A stretch of DNA of 64,000 bases from Allolobophora icterica (taxonomy: Eukaryota; Annelida; Clitellata; Crassiclitellata; Lumbricidae). The stretch spans positions 985,001-1,049,000 of the forward strand of contig OY744607.1 of assembly GCA_963556255.1 (NCBI GenBank), given 5' to 3'. The notes beneath the pieces are model-generated. The model saw only the letters and a program-made list of their open reading frames with translations. It did no database searches and had not been told where the DNA came from. Below, piece by piece: positions 1-10,798 of this stretch (within the stretch, counting starts at the first letter, position 1; the number at the start of each line of letters is the position of its first letter). A program made the translations under genes and the position numbers.

Positions 1-1207
1 CACACGCATCCAAGATCGAACACCACGTGACATATCACATGACCTCCCATCCAATTGCTGAGACTGACTCCCCTCTCTGTAGCAGTCAGTATAGCACAGC
101 AGGGCAAGAAGAAAGAACAGGCAGGCGAGCACGTCGGCACGCCCGACAATCCCGGCCACGGCTTCCGTGTGAATCGGATGGCAGGCGAATAGAATCCCTG
201 CCAACGTCGCAACACGAGCCCGTCCGGTGATTCTGTATGTCACCGTGACATAAAGCGCCGTCACCAACGCGTGACATAGCACGTTGACGAGATGGTAGCC
301 GAACGGTTCAAGCGTGTGAACTGCGTAGTTGAAACGGAATGTTAGGACACAGAGAGGTCGGAAGGATTTGTGGGATCCACTGTGAGTCAATGGTGTCCCC
401 CAAAAGTCATCGTAAAATATGCTGATTATTGGTGTCTCTGGTAGAAGATCTGGGTTGCGAAGGATGGCACGACTGCAAGACAAATCAGACAATCTGTTAC
501 TTAAAATGCATAGTTGCTGAGTATTATTTTCTTGTATGTGATTTAACAAAAACAATTACACAGCATCATTCAAAAGTGATGTGTCTTTATGCTTTCGAAA
601 AGCAGCGTTCTTGTGAGGTGCTTAGAAATCAGCAATTCTGGTATGTAAATAAATAGCTACAGTGTCTGTATGAAATAATAGTTGATGATTTGTGCATTTA
701 CAATGGCGCTATAGAAGTATTTAGATTAGACCTGATTAGATTACTGTCCAATAGACCTTCGGTGCACTTGGGTGTCTTTCAACCTACAATATAGTTGAAG
801 GACAGGGCACGGGAGGGTCAAAGGCAGTAATTATAACGACGTCAGCTCAGACTAGTCTATCGTGTAGCGTTGACAAGCATCATCTGAATCTGAAGGCCAA
901 AACCTCCCTTGTCTAAGCAATTTCTACATTCAAATTAAAAATGTACTTCACAAGAATGTTCAAGGCTTTTAATTTTAGGCTGACCAATTTGCCCACAAGG
1001 AAAGACCAGGTCTACCGGTTCGCCGGCTAAAGAAGTAAATTTTGTAACTAGAATAAGTGTTACGCTTAACATGTTATGGTAAATTTTTACTAACTTATCG
1101 TCGTATGCGAACTGAGCAGACAGCGTGTTCAAATAAAGAAAAGTTGCAAAAACAGCGCAGCATAATGCAGGAATTTTAATCGAAATCTCGCTTTGTTTTT
1201 CTTCCAT
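1..1207 (-). CDS. TMTC2: TMTC2-like O-mannosyltransferase, N-terminal exons 1-2 (partial)
   Basis: Two exons read on the minus strand. Exon 1 is 1207-1095 (ATG at 1207, 37 codons plus 2 nt, donor GTTAGT). Exon 2 is 472-1 (acceptor TTGCAG) and runs open off the window edge, giving about 195 residues. The spliced protein has an N-terminal membrane segment (about residues 12-30), then a FAYDDNRAI stretch, LLPETP, DFWGTPLTHSGSHKS, FGYHLVNVL and HPIHTEAVAGIVGRAD, followed by a further hydrophobic segment. These are the conserved lumenal and membrane motifs of the TMTC family and fit TMTC2 best among TMTC1-4. TMTCs are ER multipass GT-C-type enzymes linked to O-mannosylation of cadherin domains; the acidic YDD motif is in the first lumenal loop. 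The DUF1736 and TPR parts would lie left of the window. The splice joint (phase 2) restores D-N-R-A-I across a 622-bp intron. Which TMTC paralog it is remains an inference. Confidence 0.87.
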
Positions 1208-2360
<1,153 letters not shown>

Positions 2361-2726
2361 AGAAATTTGGAGTTACAATTACGAATCGAAACTAAAAAAT
2401 CCCTCGTCCGCGAATGATTCCTCCCCTTTGCCTCATCTATCTGGCCGATCCAATTCTAAGCATCATCCACTGTCTAGGTGAGCCTGACCCTTAGATCTTG
2501 ACCTTGAACCGAATCTGACCTACCTCTCCCAGTCGGTTTTATTTGACTGAGCGCCTGTGCATAATATGCGACTTAACTTTCTCGACCCTGTAGAAATCTA
2601 GATTACAATTACCTGGGTAATTTCGATTACTAGTATTTTGAAATTACAACAGTATGGAGACTGGACTTCGAACCGATTGCTTTTTTTTATAATCGCTGAG
2701 GGTGAATTTGGTTGGGTGGTTGAACC

Positions 2727-2897
2727 CAGGGGCGTCTATCCCCCATAAGTCATTGGAGCAACTTCCGCTTTTCCCCCTCTTCTTCCCCTTCCCCTTCCCC
2801 TTCCCCCAAATGGTGGCACACACACTGACAGGTCTTTCCACCCCTATTTTTTGGATGGAGCATTTGCTCCAAGGTTTCTATGGCGTAGACGCCCCTG
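2727..2897. mobile_element. hAT-type MITE (171 bp)
   Basis: Ends begin CAGGGGCGTCTA and finish with its near-complement TAGACGCCCCTG. The flanking 8 bp match 7 of 8 (GTTGAACC 2719-2726, GTAGAACC 2898-2905), the 8-bp target duplication expected of hAT elements. A second copy, in opposite orientation, is nested in a SINE at 46342-46513. The interior is rich in CCCTT and has no open frame. Confidence 0.8.
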
Positions 2898-2972
2898 GTA
2901 GAACCCACTCCTACAACGCCCTCAGAAAACTCCAAACCCATAAATCGTCGCAAATGAAATTAAAGACGCAGA

Positions 2973-3142
2973 CATAGGCGTCAGCAGGAATTTTTCTGGG
3001 TGGGGGCAAAACATTTCTGGGGGGGGGCAAAATGACGTTTTTGCCTAGAATAACTATTGGTGAAAACAGAAAACGAGACAATTTTCAAAATCCAGTGGCA
3101 AAAATCCTCCTTGGCCCCCTCTCCCACCCCCGGACGCCCCTG
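2973..3142. mobile_element. hAT-type MITE (170 bp)
   Basis: Bounded by a perfect 8-bp duplication GACGCAGA (2965-2972 and 3143-3150). The right terminus is GACGCCCCTG; the left (CATAGGCGTC) is its imperfect inverse. Poly-G/GGGGCAAAA content resembles many non-autonomous hAT elements. It lies 75 bp from the preceding MITE. Confidence 0.75.
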
Positions 3143-3150
3143 GACGCAGA

Positions 3151-4156
3151 GAGTGGCTATGGAGAAACTGACTTATTCAAAGCGAGGCGAAGAAGATGCA
3201 AGGATATAGGGCAGGTTAATATCTCTGTCTTTCTGTCTGTGTGTCTGTCTGTGTGTCTGACTGTGTCTGTCTGCGTGTCTGTATGTATGTGTGCATGTGC
3301 CTGCCTCAGGCTGCCTGTGTGGGTCTGTTTCTCCGTGTGTTTTGTCTGCTTATTTGTCCGTCTTTGTCTGCCTGCCTGCCTGCCTGCTTGAATTAATTCT
3401 CAGGCGAGATGGAATTTGATACACAAGCCGTTTAAAAAGGTTCTGCATAATATACACATAAATTGTTTTAAAGCCCCCAACAAAAACCTGCAATTTTATA
3501 CAGGCCCCTGCGGATTGTGGGGCCCTAAGCTGTAGCTTTTATTTAGGTTATGCCTAAACCCGGCACTGTAGCATGACAAGGACTCGTCAAAACGCGACGT
3601 CTGGTGGCCAACTGTATATACCGATGCGCAGAAGACCTGCATCGGCAAGCTGATATTGTATTCAATCTTATCTCGACACGTGAGCTGACTGCATAGCCGA
3701 ATATCCTTTGTTCCATACTGACATAAGGAAATAGACTCGGACCTGCTGGCCTTACCACTGCAATCAGGTTCTGCCCGAAGTCATAATTAGTCGCCTTGGC
3801 TTAATGCTAAAGGTCAGTTATCAATGCGTGGGCGCGATCCAACAGGTAGGCGGGTTGTCTCCAGCGCCAAAGGTCAACACATAATACGTCACCAGTAATG
3901 ACGTCGGCGGCGCCGCCAAGCGGATGCTGACGTCGCCCACGCGGTCTATTATTATCAACGCTACTTGGAAGAAAGTGGGTCGAACGTGCACACCCCTTCC
4001 CCACCTACGCGTTAAAGGGAAACGGTGGAAAAGGAAATTTCGCTGCCGATAATCGAACCCCATATGTTCATAGTCGCCGTGCGCATGTGCCATGTGGTCC
4101 TTGGAAGAAGCGACTGTCATACATCATGTACTGTGGTCGGTCGACATGCAGGACAG
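3151..4156. other. intergenic, no gene seen
   Basis: Contains a degenerate CTGT/TGTC-rich stretch at about 3220-3390 and a fragment with CAGGCCCCTGCGG near 3500 that looks like decayed transposon end sequence. Nothing else is recognisable up to the TTAA target of the large transposon. Confidence 0.5.
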
Positions 4157-4160
4157 TTAA

Positions 4161-4418
4161 AGCCCTAGGTTTTAGGTTTGGCGGTTTCCCTCGTAGAATG
4201 AAGTGACCAACGACTGTAGGCGGTTCAAGTAAGCATCTGTCGGCCAATGGGCGTTGATTTCATTTTGGTTTACACATCTTACAAGCATAGGCTGCTGAAT
4301 TTAATTATATGCATAGCCTAGGCAACATCGTCCGCTTTGTGGAATGGAGGCGAGGCGCAGGGACGGTCGGTCGATCGGTGGTAGCCCCCACCCTAGGCCC
4401 TTCACCCTCCCTCTGGCC
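4161..4418 (+). repeat. left terminal inverted repeat of the Kolobok-like element
   Basis: 258 bp identical, base for base in the lines read, to the reverse complement of 9102-9359. Similarity resumes after an about 81-bp insertion and continues to about 4548 (GATCAATTGACCACTTGTAT then the CCGAGC block). It may carry the promoter for the plus-strand gene that starts at 4737. Confidence 0.95.
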
Positions 4419-4736
4419 CTCTAGCGGTCGGACGGATGGATGGAGATGCATCGCTAGGGCAGACTAGACCCGACAGGGCATACCCCGTACAGGCCCTACC
4501 TCGATCAATTGACCACTTGTATATATATAACCGAGCTGTGGGTCGACTAATTTGTGTATACGAAAGCCAGGTAAGCTGGCTAGAGGTCATACCTGTACTT
4601 CTAGAATGTATACAAGTTGTTCCAATTATCCAAATTTACCCCCCCATACACTCATATTACTATGGAGTTCATTGCTATGAAGATACTTACAGGGTTGAGA
4701 AACAAGTCTGTAGTTTCTATATGCGATTAGATTGCC

Positions 4737-4852
4737 ATGAACAAATACGAACTTACTATTGTGGTAGATGGCGATCAAGAGGAAGCCATACGGGCATTTT
4801 TTGCTCACAACAACTGGAATTTTGAAAAAATTGGTAATTATGAAGACGATGC

Positions 4853-4904
<52 letters not shown>

Positions 4905-5812
4905 TGAAATTGTATAAATTGTTTTGTGTGGTGAACCCTGTACAAGTAGGCCCTATTGTTCTTCAGGTAGCGCTATACGTGCGCAAATAAGATTGAACTA
5001 AGATTTATAAATATTAAATTAAATTGCATTTATTATCCTTGCAAATATTTAGCTCAAACCATGCTATAGAAATACATAGTAATAATAACATCAGCAATGT
5101 TAGTATAATGACAACTGATGTGAACAGCAGTAACAGCAGTAATGATAATAAATGGCCAATTAAAAATGTAATTATTAAAATTACCATGATTATTATTATT
5201 ACGATATGTAATAAGACAATAAACATATGCATAACCCAGCTAAGCTGTCGTTCAAGTCAAGTCGAAAGAGCTAATTGTATGTTGATGACATTATAAATAT
5301 ATCTCCAACCAATCGAAACTGCCTTTGTTCCAATTGCAGAGTTGGAACCACCAAAGAGAAGAAAATCTTGTATGGATGCCGCTTCGAAGGAGGTCTTGGT
5401 CGCGTCCAATGGAAATAGTACAGAGTCAGAAATTGAGGCTCAAAACAGTCATGACATTCAAGTGTCAGCTGATCATTTGCAGCTGCAGGGTGAAAATCAT
5501 CAATCGGAAGGCGCCTGTCCTCTTTGTTTTCTCTCTCCGTGCGTGGGTTCTGCATCTCCAGGTTGGCTTGGCGGAGGACAAGCAGCGCATGCAGCTAACA
5601 GTCCAATACGAAGAGTAATTTATGGAAAATATTGGAAGATCATTTGCAACTTGGGTGGGTGGACGAGCCCATTATATCTGGCCAAGAAACTAACGGAATC
5701 GAACGGTGTACTTCACATGCGGGAAATAATGCCAGATTGCGTAGTGCGAAAAGTGAGATCGTTGTATCCGAATCCAACAGGCACGCCTTACATGGGCCAC
5801 AAGTGGGAGTAA
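4737..5812 (+). CDS. transposon accessory protein with P2X7-ballast-like Cys/His domain (2 exons, 189 aa)
   Basis: Exon 1 is 4737-4833 (32 codons plus 1 nt, donor G|GTAATT); exon 2 is 5340-5812 (acceptor CAATTGCAG, stop TAA). Joining them keeps the frame (E at 33). Residues 12-32 (AIRAFFAHNNWNFE) look like a UBA-type helix pair. PPKRRK at 36-41 is a possible nuclear signal. The C-terminal half has CPLC at 92-95, C100, H116, W131, C135, then REIMPDCVV (161-169), R-S-L-Y-P-N-P and G-H. That spacing resembles the cytoplasmic Zn-binding ballast domain of P2X7 receptors, without any channel part. The intron holds a TA microsatellite (4853-4904). Inference: a second protein of the transposon, perhaps for DNA or transposase binding. 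The exon-1 assignment rests on splice consensus and frame only. Confidence 0.72.
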
Positions 5813-6732
5813 CATTGATACTTTGGATAATTCGCCGGACTTTGTTTAGACAGAGAGATTTTTATTGTACACTTACTTTCTGACATAAAGCAGAATTTTA
5901 TCGATTGTGAGCTGCTTATGTACACCTGTCATAGCTATGATTCAATGTAACATAACATTCCCCCATTTTAAATTTATATAGCGCCTCTTCAAGATTCCTA
6001 CTCAGAGGTGGATTTAAACCTGAATTGCCCTCAATTGCTCGGCGCCACACGAAAACCACGTTACGGAGACTAGGTTTTTCATAAGTGCTATGTCAAATCA
6101 ATTTTGCAATGGCCACAGTCCCTTGTCCGTTCAATCTTCTTTTTTTCTTGCTTGGATTAGGACCTCGTTGAGGGGGGGTAAGCCACAGATTCATTTTTAT
6201 ACAGATTGGAGCATCTTGTTACAGATCGGATGCCCTTCGTGGCATCAACCACAGTTTTCCGCTGTGGACCTAGTCTTGGTGATGAACACATGCCCGCTAG
6301 GCAGAGGGTCATCAGGCTTATTTAAATTGAGTCATGTGCTCCCATGTCACAAGGCTGTTATTGGATATTTGCAGCTTTTAGTTGTCAAGCAAAATGCCAC
6401 TCTTTTTCTACAGTGTGCCCTACTAGCCTTGCCGCTGTTGGTCCGCGACTGCTTATTCGTCAGATATAACCCTGCTTATTTCGCAGCTGACCTCTATTTC
6501 TAGAGGTCGTTCCACTATCCGCCACCTGTGGACGCGTGTGATAGCAGTCAGCTCTGCCACACATCAGCTCTGCCACACATCTCTCTGTCCTATGCCAGGC
6601 CAAAATCCGGGGAGGTCAAGCAGAGTAGACAGCAGAATGCTAAGGTGGTTATGTGTAATGACGGTTGATGGTTATGTAGCACTGATATGTTTGATTTTAG
6701 TGTATCATACAATATTGTCACAGCTCTTACGG
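5813..6732. other. spacer between the two convergent transposon genes
   Basis: Carries a fragment at about 5970-6050 (ATTTATATAGCGCCTCTTCA) that matches the 3' tail of SINE/LINE copies elsewhere in the window. The remainder should hold the two 3' UTRs. No further gene is supported; an open stretch at 6090-6503 has no recognisable motif. Confidence 0.5.
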
Positions 6733-8616
6733 TTATTCTACTGTGTAGGGTGCATTGCTTTCATTTGAAAAGCTCTCACTGTCTCCTAATTGGTCGTCAT
6801 CGGATTCGTCCGAAGAGATTTCACTCTGGCAGGTCTCCTTATCTGCAGAAGTTTCTGTCACAGACTCCGATATTGCTTTAGATGCTGACCACACGGCAAT
6901 GTACAAATTCCAAATGTTCTCAACAAATACGTAGGTCTTGCGCCGATACACTTTTTTCCCGATTTGGCGACGTGGGTTTTTCGAACGAACAGTCGTGCAT
7001 ATAGACGTGTATGGTCTGTCGACGTGTTCGTTCCAGTCCAAGACAGCCAGATTGCTCCGCAGCTCGTACATTAAATTCCCGTAGTGTATCCGTTTATCCA
7101 GATAGATCAGACAAACGTTATTAAAACTTTCCACATAAAATGTGTCGTGGCCTTTGACATAATCTTCAGCGTGCTTGTACACTACCAACGACCGAAGAAA
7201 GTCCTGGAGCATTGTAATTGCAGCCTCATTTGAAACAATTCGAACTTCAATCATATGCCCCGGCTCTTTGCAGTGGGAAGTTTCATGGCACTTGCTGTGG
7301 TTGTTCTGAAAATGAGGGATGCATGATTCTATGAGCTTACGCAGGGTTTGGGCATCTCCATTGCAATTGTCCATACACCAATAGACGTGGTTTCGAATGG
7401 CAGCACCCTTGTCAGAAAGCTCGGGATGCCATGTTTTTCCAATGTTTTTTTGTGCTCCTTGCCCAATTTTTTTCACCCCGGCTGTTATAGGACGGGTGCA
7501 GTGCCAGCGGTCATTGGAATTCCTGGCTTGCTTCCTCTCACGTAGGCGCTTGTTGATTGTCATGTTTCGATCATGCACATGATGGGCAACTTTAATGTTG
7601 CTGAGATCCAGGCTCTCGTACATCCTGTCGAATCCCACTGCCTCGTGACGCTGTGAACAGTTATCATCATTCCCGTTAATGTGTTGAATATCAACGACTT
7701 TGTGAGTTTTCAACCCGATAGCAACATGGTCGGTGTGATAACTATTTCGTCTACAATGATGTCGTGCGTCAGTCATTATAGAGATAGCTCCATCAGGCGA
7801 CAGTGAAGACTCCTGCGCTCTAGCGCCAAATATAGATTGCTTTCGCAGGTTCTCAGAAATGGCACTAAATGTAACCATATTCCTCCTGCGGAAAAGGTCT
7901 GACAATAGTCCAAACCGACTGAAGTCGCTAAAGCGCTCGTACTGTATGGGTGTCATACCAGAGGCCAGGTAGCTCAACATCACTCGGTGGTTGACTTCAA
8001 ATTCCTTCCGCTCGCTGTCTATTGTGGATGAGGAACTCCACTGAAAGGAGTGTTTTTTCGCACACTCCATATCCACCGACAGCACATGACCACTGTGTGT
8101 CCATGACTTCACTGAATACGGCGTCACACATGTGGATGAATGTTGTGAGATTGTGTCGATCAACTGGGCAATGCTGGAGCACTGCCCAACAAAATTCTCA
8201 TGTGCAGTCTCCAAAGCTGTTGCTGGAGCTGCTGATATTGCTGCTGTGACAGATGCTGGATCAGTCAGTGAAGTTGATTCACTTACTTCTTCCGTGACTG
8301 AAGACATCGTGAGTGTCTGCTGCGGATGTTGAGTTGCAGAAGAGAGCTTATTGGTGTCAACATCCATTATGACTTTCACCAGAACTTCTCTCAAACTTTT
8401 TACTCCCAACGCCAAGCGAATGTCCTCACATTTTTGCTCAAATTTAAGTTTATCACTGTCGGTTGTAAAAGTTAATTCAAAATGTTTCCTTACAGAAACG
8501 TAAGGGTAGCTATAACTCTTGGTAGATCCATCAGACAACCGTTTTTTAAATGTTCGCATGTTGCCAACTGCAACACCTGAAGTCGGTGTCGTTGGTACAG
8601 CGTAGTCTCCATCCAT
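6733..8616 (-). CDS. Kolobok-like DDE transposase (627 aa, single exon)
   Basis: Open from ATG at 8616 to a stop at 6733, with no interruption. Residues 20-85 form a basic N-terminal region (RTFKKRLSDGSTKSY), probably DNA-binding. The RNase-H-like core is visible as MTDARHHC (D283), HHVHDRN (D349), DRWHC (369-373), NHVYWCMDNCNGD (409-421), FQNNH..C..T..C (436-449), FYVESFNN (E496) and LAVLDWNEHVDRP (523-535). D283, D349 and E496 are candidate metal-binding residues. The His/Cys cluster between the second Asp and the Glu is typical of Kolobok-type transposases. The C-terminus is acidic (SDESDDD). Enzyme role: excision and reinsertion at TTAA. It faces the accessory gene tail-to-tail, so each gene is driven from its own end of the element. 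The superfamily call is from motif memory, supported by the TTAA duplication. Confidence 0.85.
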   Translation of the reverse strand: MDGDYAVPTTPTSGVAVGNMRTFKKRLSDGSTKSYSYPYVSVRKHFELTFTTDSDKLKFEQKCEDIRLALGVKSLREVLVKVIMDVDTNKLSSATQHPQQTLTMSSVTEEVSESTSLTDPASVTAAISAAPATALETAHENFVGQCSSIAQLIDTISQHSSTCVTPYSVKSWTHSGHVLSVDMECAKKHSFQWSSSSTIDSERKEFEVNHRVMLSYLASGMTPIQYERFSDFSRFGLLSDLFRRRNMVTFSAISENLRKQSIFGARAQESSLSPDGAISIMTDARHHCRRNSYHTDHVAIGLKTHKVVDIQHINGNDDNCSQRHEAVGFDRMYESLDLSNIKVAHHVHDRNMTINKRLRERKQARNSNDRWHCTRPITAGVKKIGQGAQKNIGKTWHPELSDKGAAIRNHVYWCMDNCNGDAQTLRKLIESCIPHFQNNHSKCHETSHCKEPGHMIEVRIVSNEAAITMLQDFLRSLVVYKHAEDYVKGHDTFYVESFNNVCLIYLDKRIHYGNLMYELRSNLAVLDWNEHVDRPYTSICTTVRSKNPRRQIGKKVYRRKTYVFVENIWNLYIAVWSASKAISESVTETSADKETCQSEISSDESDDDQLGDSESFSNESNAPYTVE

Positions 8617-9101
8617 CTTTGGAAATAGTTCGATATAATGATACTAATATATGTCCACTAACGAAATACAATGTTATACTACTATAAGGTCCACTACTGA
8701 AATAAGATAATAATATAATATACAGACACGAGATATAAGCTGTATCGACTATGCGATTTAAAATGGCTATGAAGTGAAGAAATTACGAAGCTCAACTCTG
8801 CTGCAGCGAAATTCAAACTAGAATGAGTACTGCAAACCAAGACTCAATTGTGAAAGGACATTTCCTAAGTTCATTTCCTAAGTTCATTAGCATAATTTGG
8901 CATGTGACCTAGTCTCTCTTCCTTAGGCTGTATATTAGCATCTGATACTGGTGCAAATTCTTAGAATATGAAATACAGCTTATTGTCTTTAGTGTTCCGG
9001 GTATAATAAGGCAACGGTGACAGCATCAACAGCTGGCATTTATATACAGGTTTACGACCCAAAGCTCGGTTATATATACAAGTGGTCAATTGATCGGGGT
9101 A

Positions 9102-9359
9102 GGCCAGAGGGAGGGTGAAGGGCCTAGGGTGGGGGCTACCACCGATCGACCGACCGTCCCTGCGCCTCGCCTCCATTCCACAAAGCGGACGATGTTGCCT
9201 AGGCTATGCATATAATTAAATTCAGCAGCCTATGCTTGTAAGATGTGTAAACCAAAATGAAATCAACGCCCATTGGCCGACAGATGCTTACTTGAACCGC
9301 CTACAGTCGTTGGTCACTTCATTCTACGAGGGAAACCGCCAAACCTAAAACCTAGGGCT
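9102..9359 (-). repeat. right terminal inverted repeat of the Kolobok-like element
   Basis: Exact inverse of 4161-4418, ending at the TTAA at 9360-9363. Sub-terminal similarity continues inward to about 9048. The transposase start codon is 486 bp inside its inner edge, so transposase transcription may start from this end. Confidence 0.95.
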
Positions 9360-9363
9360 TTAA

Positions 9364-9895
9364 GGTTGCACTAACGGGTCGAGGTTAAAGGCGGCACACG
9401 TCGAGACAAGGTGCAGAATGAACGCCGCGTTGAAAGAGGCCAACAGCACCGGATGGAGTAATATTTTATAACAATCTGCGACGCTTTATGCGCATTTTTC
9501 CGCATCCAGAATTGTATTTTAACGTTTAGAACTGAAAGATAACTTTTATTTTAGCACTAGACAAATTTAGTGATGTAATCTTGAAGATTTGCACAACCGC
9601 GTGCGATTATCCTTTAGCTTACGCTCTCCTTGGAATCGACGAATAAAGGCCCAGTTGAGTCACTTGCGTCAGCGCCATTGGACGCCGCCAACAAGGTCAA
9701 CACCGGGACCAATGAGCGCTCAGGAATCTGGGCCGTTTAAACGGCTGCTTAGTACTTAGGCATTTCTTCGGTTGCGATGAATCCAGTGTTGTGAGTCGTC
9801 GGCCGTGATCAGGTCGTGTATTTATATCAAACAGAAAGTTTTCCTACGCTTCATTTAAGGATCATAAGCGACTTTTGAACGAGATCGGATAAACA
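9364..9895 (+). promoter_or_regulatory. 5' flank and probable promoter of the IER-like gene
   Basis: 532 bp between the transposon target site and the IER ATG. Visible elements: an inverted CCAAT (CCATTGG, about 9674), a direct CCAAT (about 9709), a 14-bp perfect palindrome GCCGTTTAAACGGC (9732-9745) and a TATA-like TATTTATATC (about 9819-9828), 70 bp upstream of the ATG. No strict CArG (SRE) box was found. Promoter assignment is by position. Confidence 0.5.
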
Positions 9896-10798
9896 ATGGC
9901 CGCCTCCGAAGCGCAACATATAGTTAACATATCGCTTAAGAAGATTCTCGCGTCGCGTAGCAGGCGAGGAGGAATTGACCTGCATCGTAATCTGCTCCTC
10001 GCCTCTGTTCTCCTCAAGGCCAGGGACGCCTGCGTAGCCCGGACGTACGATCCCTGTTACCTTGACGAAGCCGATAACCAGGACGACGTCTCGACACCGG
10101 TTGCTAACAACGACGAACGCGATGACGTCGATTCACGACAGGGTGACGTCACGCTTACGTCTGACGCCGTTCCAAACTGCGACGAGAATTCGGAGAAGGA
10201 GTGTCCGGATGGAGCGCAGGTCCGCTGGGATGTGATCCCGGATCAGGCGCTCGAGGAGTGGGACTTTCTCGGTCCGGACATCTGCAGCGAACAGCTGGAA
10301 CCGGAAGAGGGTCGCCAACAGAAGAGCGACATCAAGCGACCGTCGAACGGTAACGTCGATGGTGGAGCGGTCACGGATTTTCCAGTTCTCGATGTTGCGG
10401 ATATGGACCTGCGAACATCCGGTCACCGCGCCAATTCGATATCGAGAAAACGGACAATTGAAATCGAACTCGGTGAGGGAGACTCCGATGATGACAGTTA
10501 CGGTGTTTCCCCGCACAAGAAACAAAAGACGGATCAAACGGTGAACTGCGAGAACATGTGCATGGACTTTGACGATCTGATCAACTCGCTGGAGGGCGAC
10601 TGTTCAATTACGAGCGCTGAGGTTCTCGAAACATCGAAAGACTTTGTCGATAAGTTAGCATTTGAACTCGAATTTCCAATCACCTGCGACTCGGGTGTCT
10701 GTACTGTTGACGAGACGAGTGCGCTACTATCTTGCCAGTCAACTGCCAGTGGCTTTGCGATATGTCGAAACGACGTTGCAGTATCTTCTGCTGTCTGA
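9896..10798 (+). CDS. IER5: IER2/IER5-family immediate early response protein (300 aa, single exon)
   Basis: Intronless, as is usual for the IER2/IER5 family. The N-terminal signature is residues 5-44: EAQHIVNISLKKI, then SRSRRGGIDLHRNLLLAS and LLKARD. This matches the family's conserved helical domain (EAQRI..SL.K......RGG..LH..LL...L...AR). The middle (50-140) is acidic and low in complexity. Basic clusters at 184-187 (RKRT) and 207-211 (HKKQK) are candidate nuclear signals. A second conserved-looking acidic block (MDFDDLINSLEGD, 223-235) is near the C-terminus. Known members are serum- and stress-induced nuclear regulators acting with PP2A and HSF1. At 300 aa it is nearer IER5 than IER2, but invertebrates often have one ancestral gene, so the paralog name is tentative. 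A TTAA transposon sits 532 bp upstream. Confidence 0.82.
   Translation: MAASEAQHIVNISLKKILASRSRRGGIDLHRNLLLASVLLKARDACVARTYDPCYLDEADNQDDVSTPVANNDERDDVDSRQGDVTLTSDAVPNCDENSEKECPDGAQVRWDVIPDQALEEWDFLGPDICSEQLEPEEGRQQKSDIKRPSNGNVDGGAVTDFPVLDVADMDLRTSGHRANSISRKRTIEIELGEGDSDDDSYGVSPHKKQKTDQTVNCENMCMDFDDLINSLEGDCSITSAEVLETSKDFVDKLAFELEFPITCDSGVCTVDETSALLSCQSTASGFAICRNDVAVSSAV

Larger units (their letters stand above)
4157..9363. mobile_element. autonomous Kolobok-like DNA transposon (5199 bp plus TTAA duplications)
   Basis: The element occupies 4161-9359 and is flanked by TTAA on both sides (4157-4160 and 9360-9363). Its termini start AGCCCTAGGTTTTAGG and are identical inverted copies for 258 bp (4161-4418 and 9102-9359). 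Inside are two convergent genes: a spliced plus-strand gene (4737-5812) and an intact minus-strand transposase (6733-8616). TTAA duplications are known for Kolobok and piggyBac. The transposase motifs (MTDARH, DRWH, VYWC..CNGD, ESFNN, LAVLDWNEHVDRP) fit Kolobok-type proteins, not piggyBac. The perfect inverted repeats and open frames suggest recent insertion. An 81-bp indel just inside the right edge of the left repeat (about 4419-4499) separates further shared sub-terminal sequence. Confidence 0.88.

Noticed and set aside
27..230. Plus-strand 67-aa frame at the left edge
   Set aside because: It is the antisense of TMTC2-like exon 2, which has a clear conserved protein on the minus strand.
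6090..6503. 137-aa plus-strand frame inside the transposon
   Set aside because: Lies in the spacer between two convergent genes, low complexity of match and no domain; probably 3' UTR.
9732..9745. GCCGTTTAAACGGC as a serum response element
   Set aside because: A CArG box needs CC(A/T)6GG; this palindrome is longer with internal G and C, so it was noted only as a palindrome.
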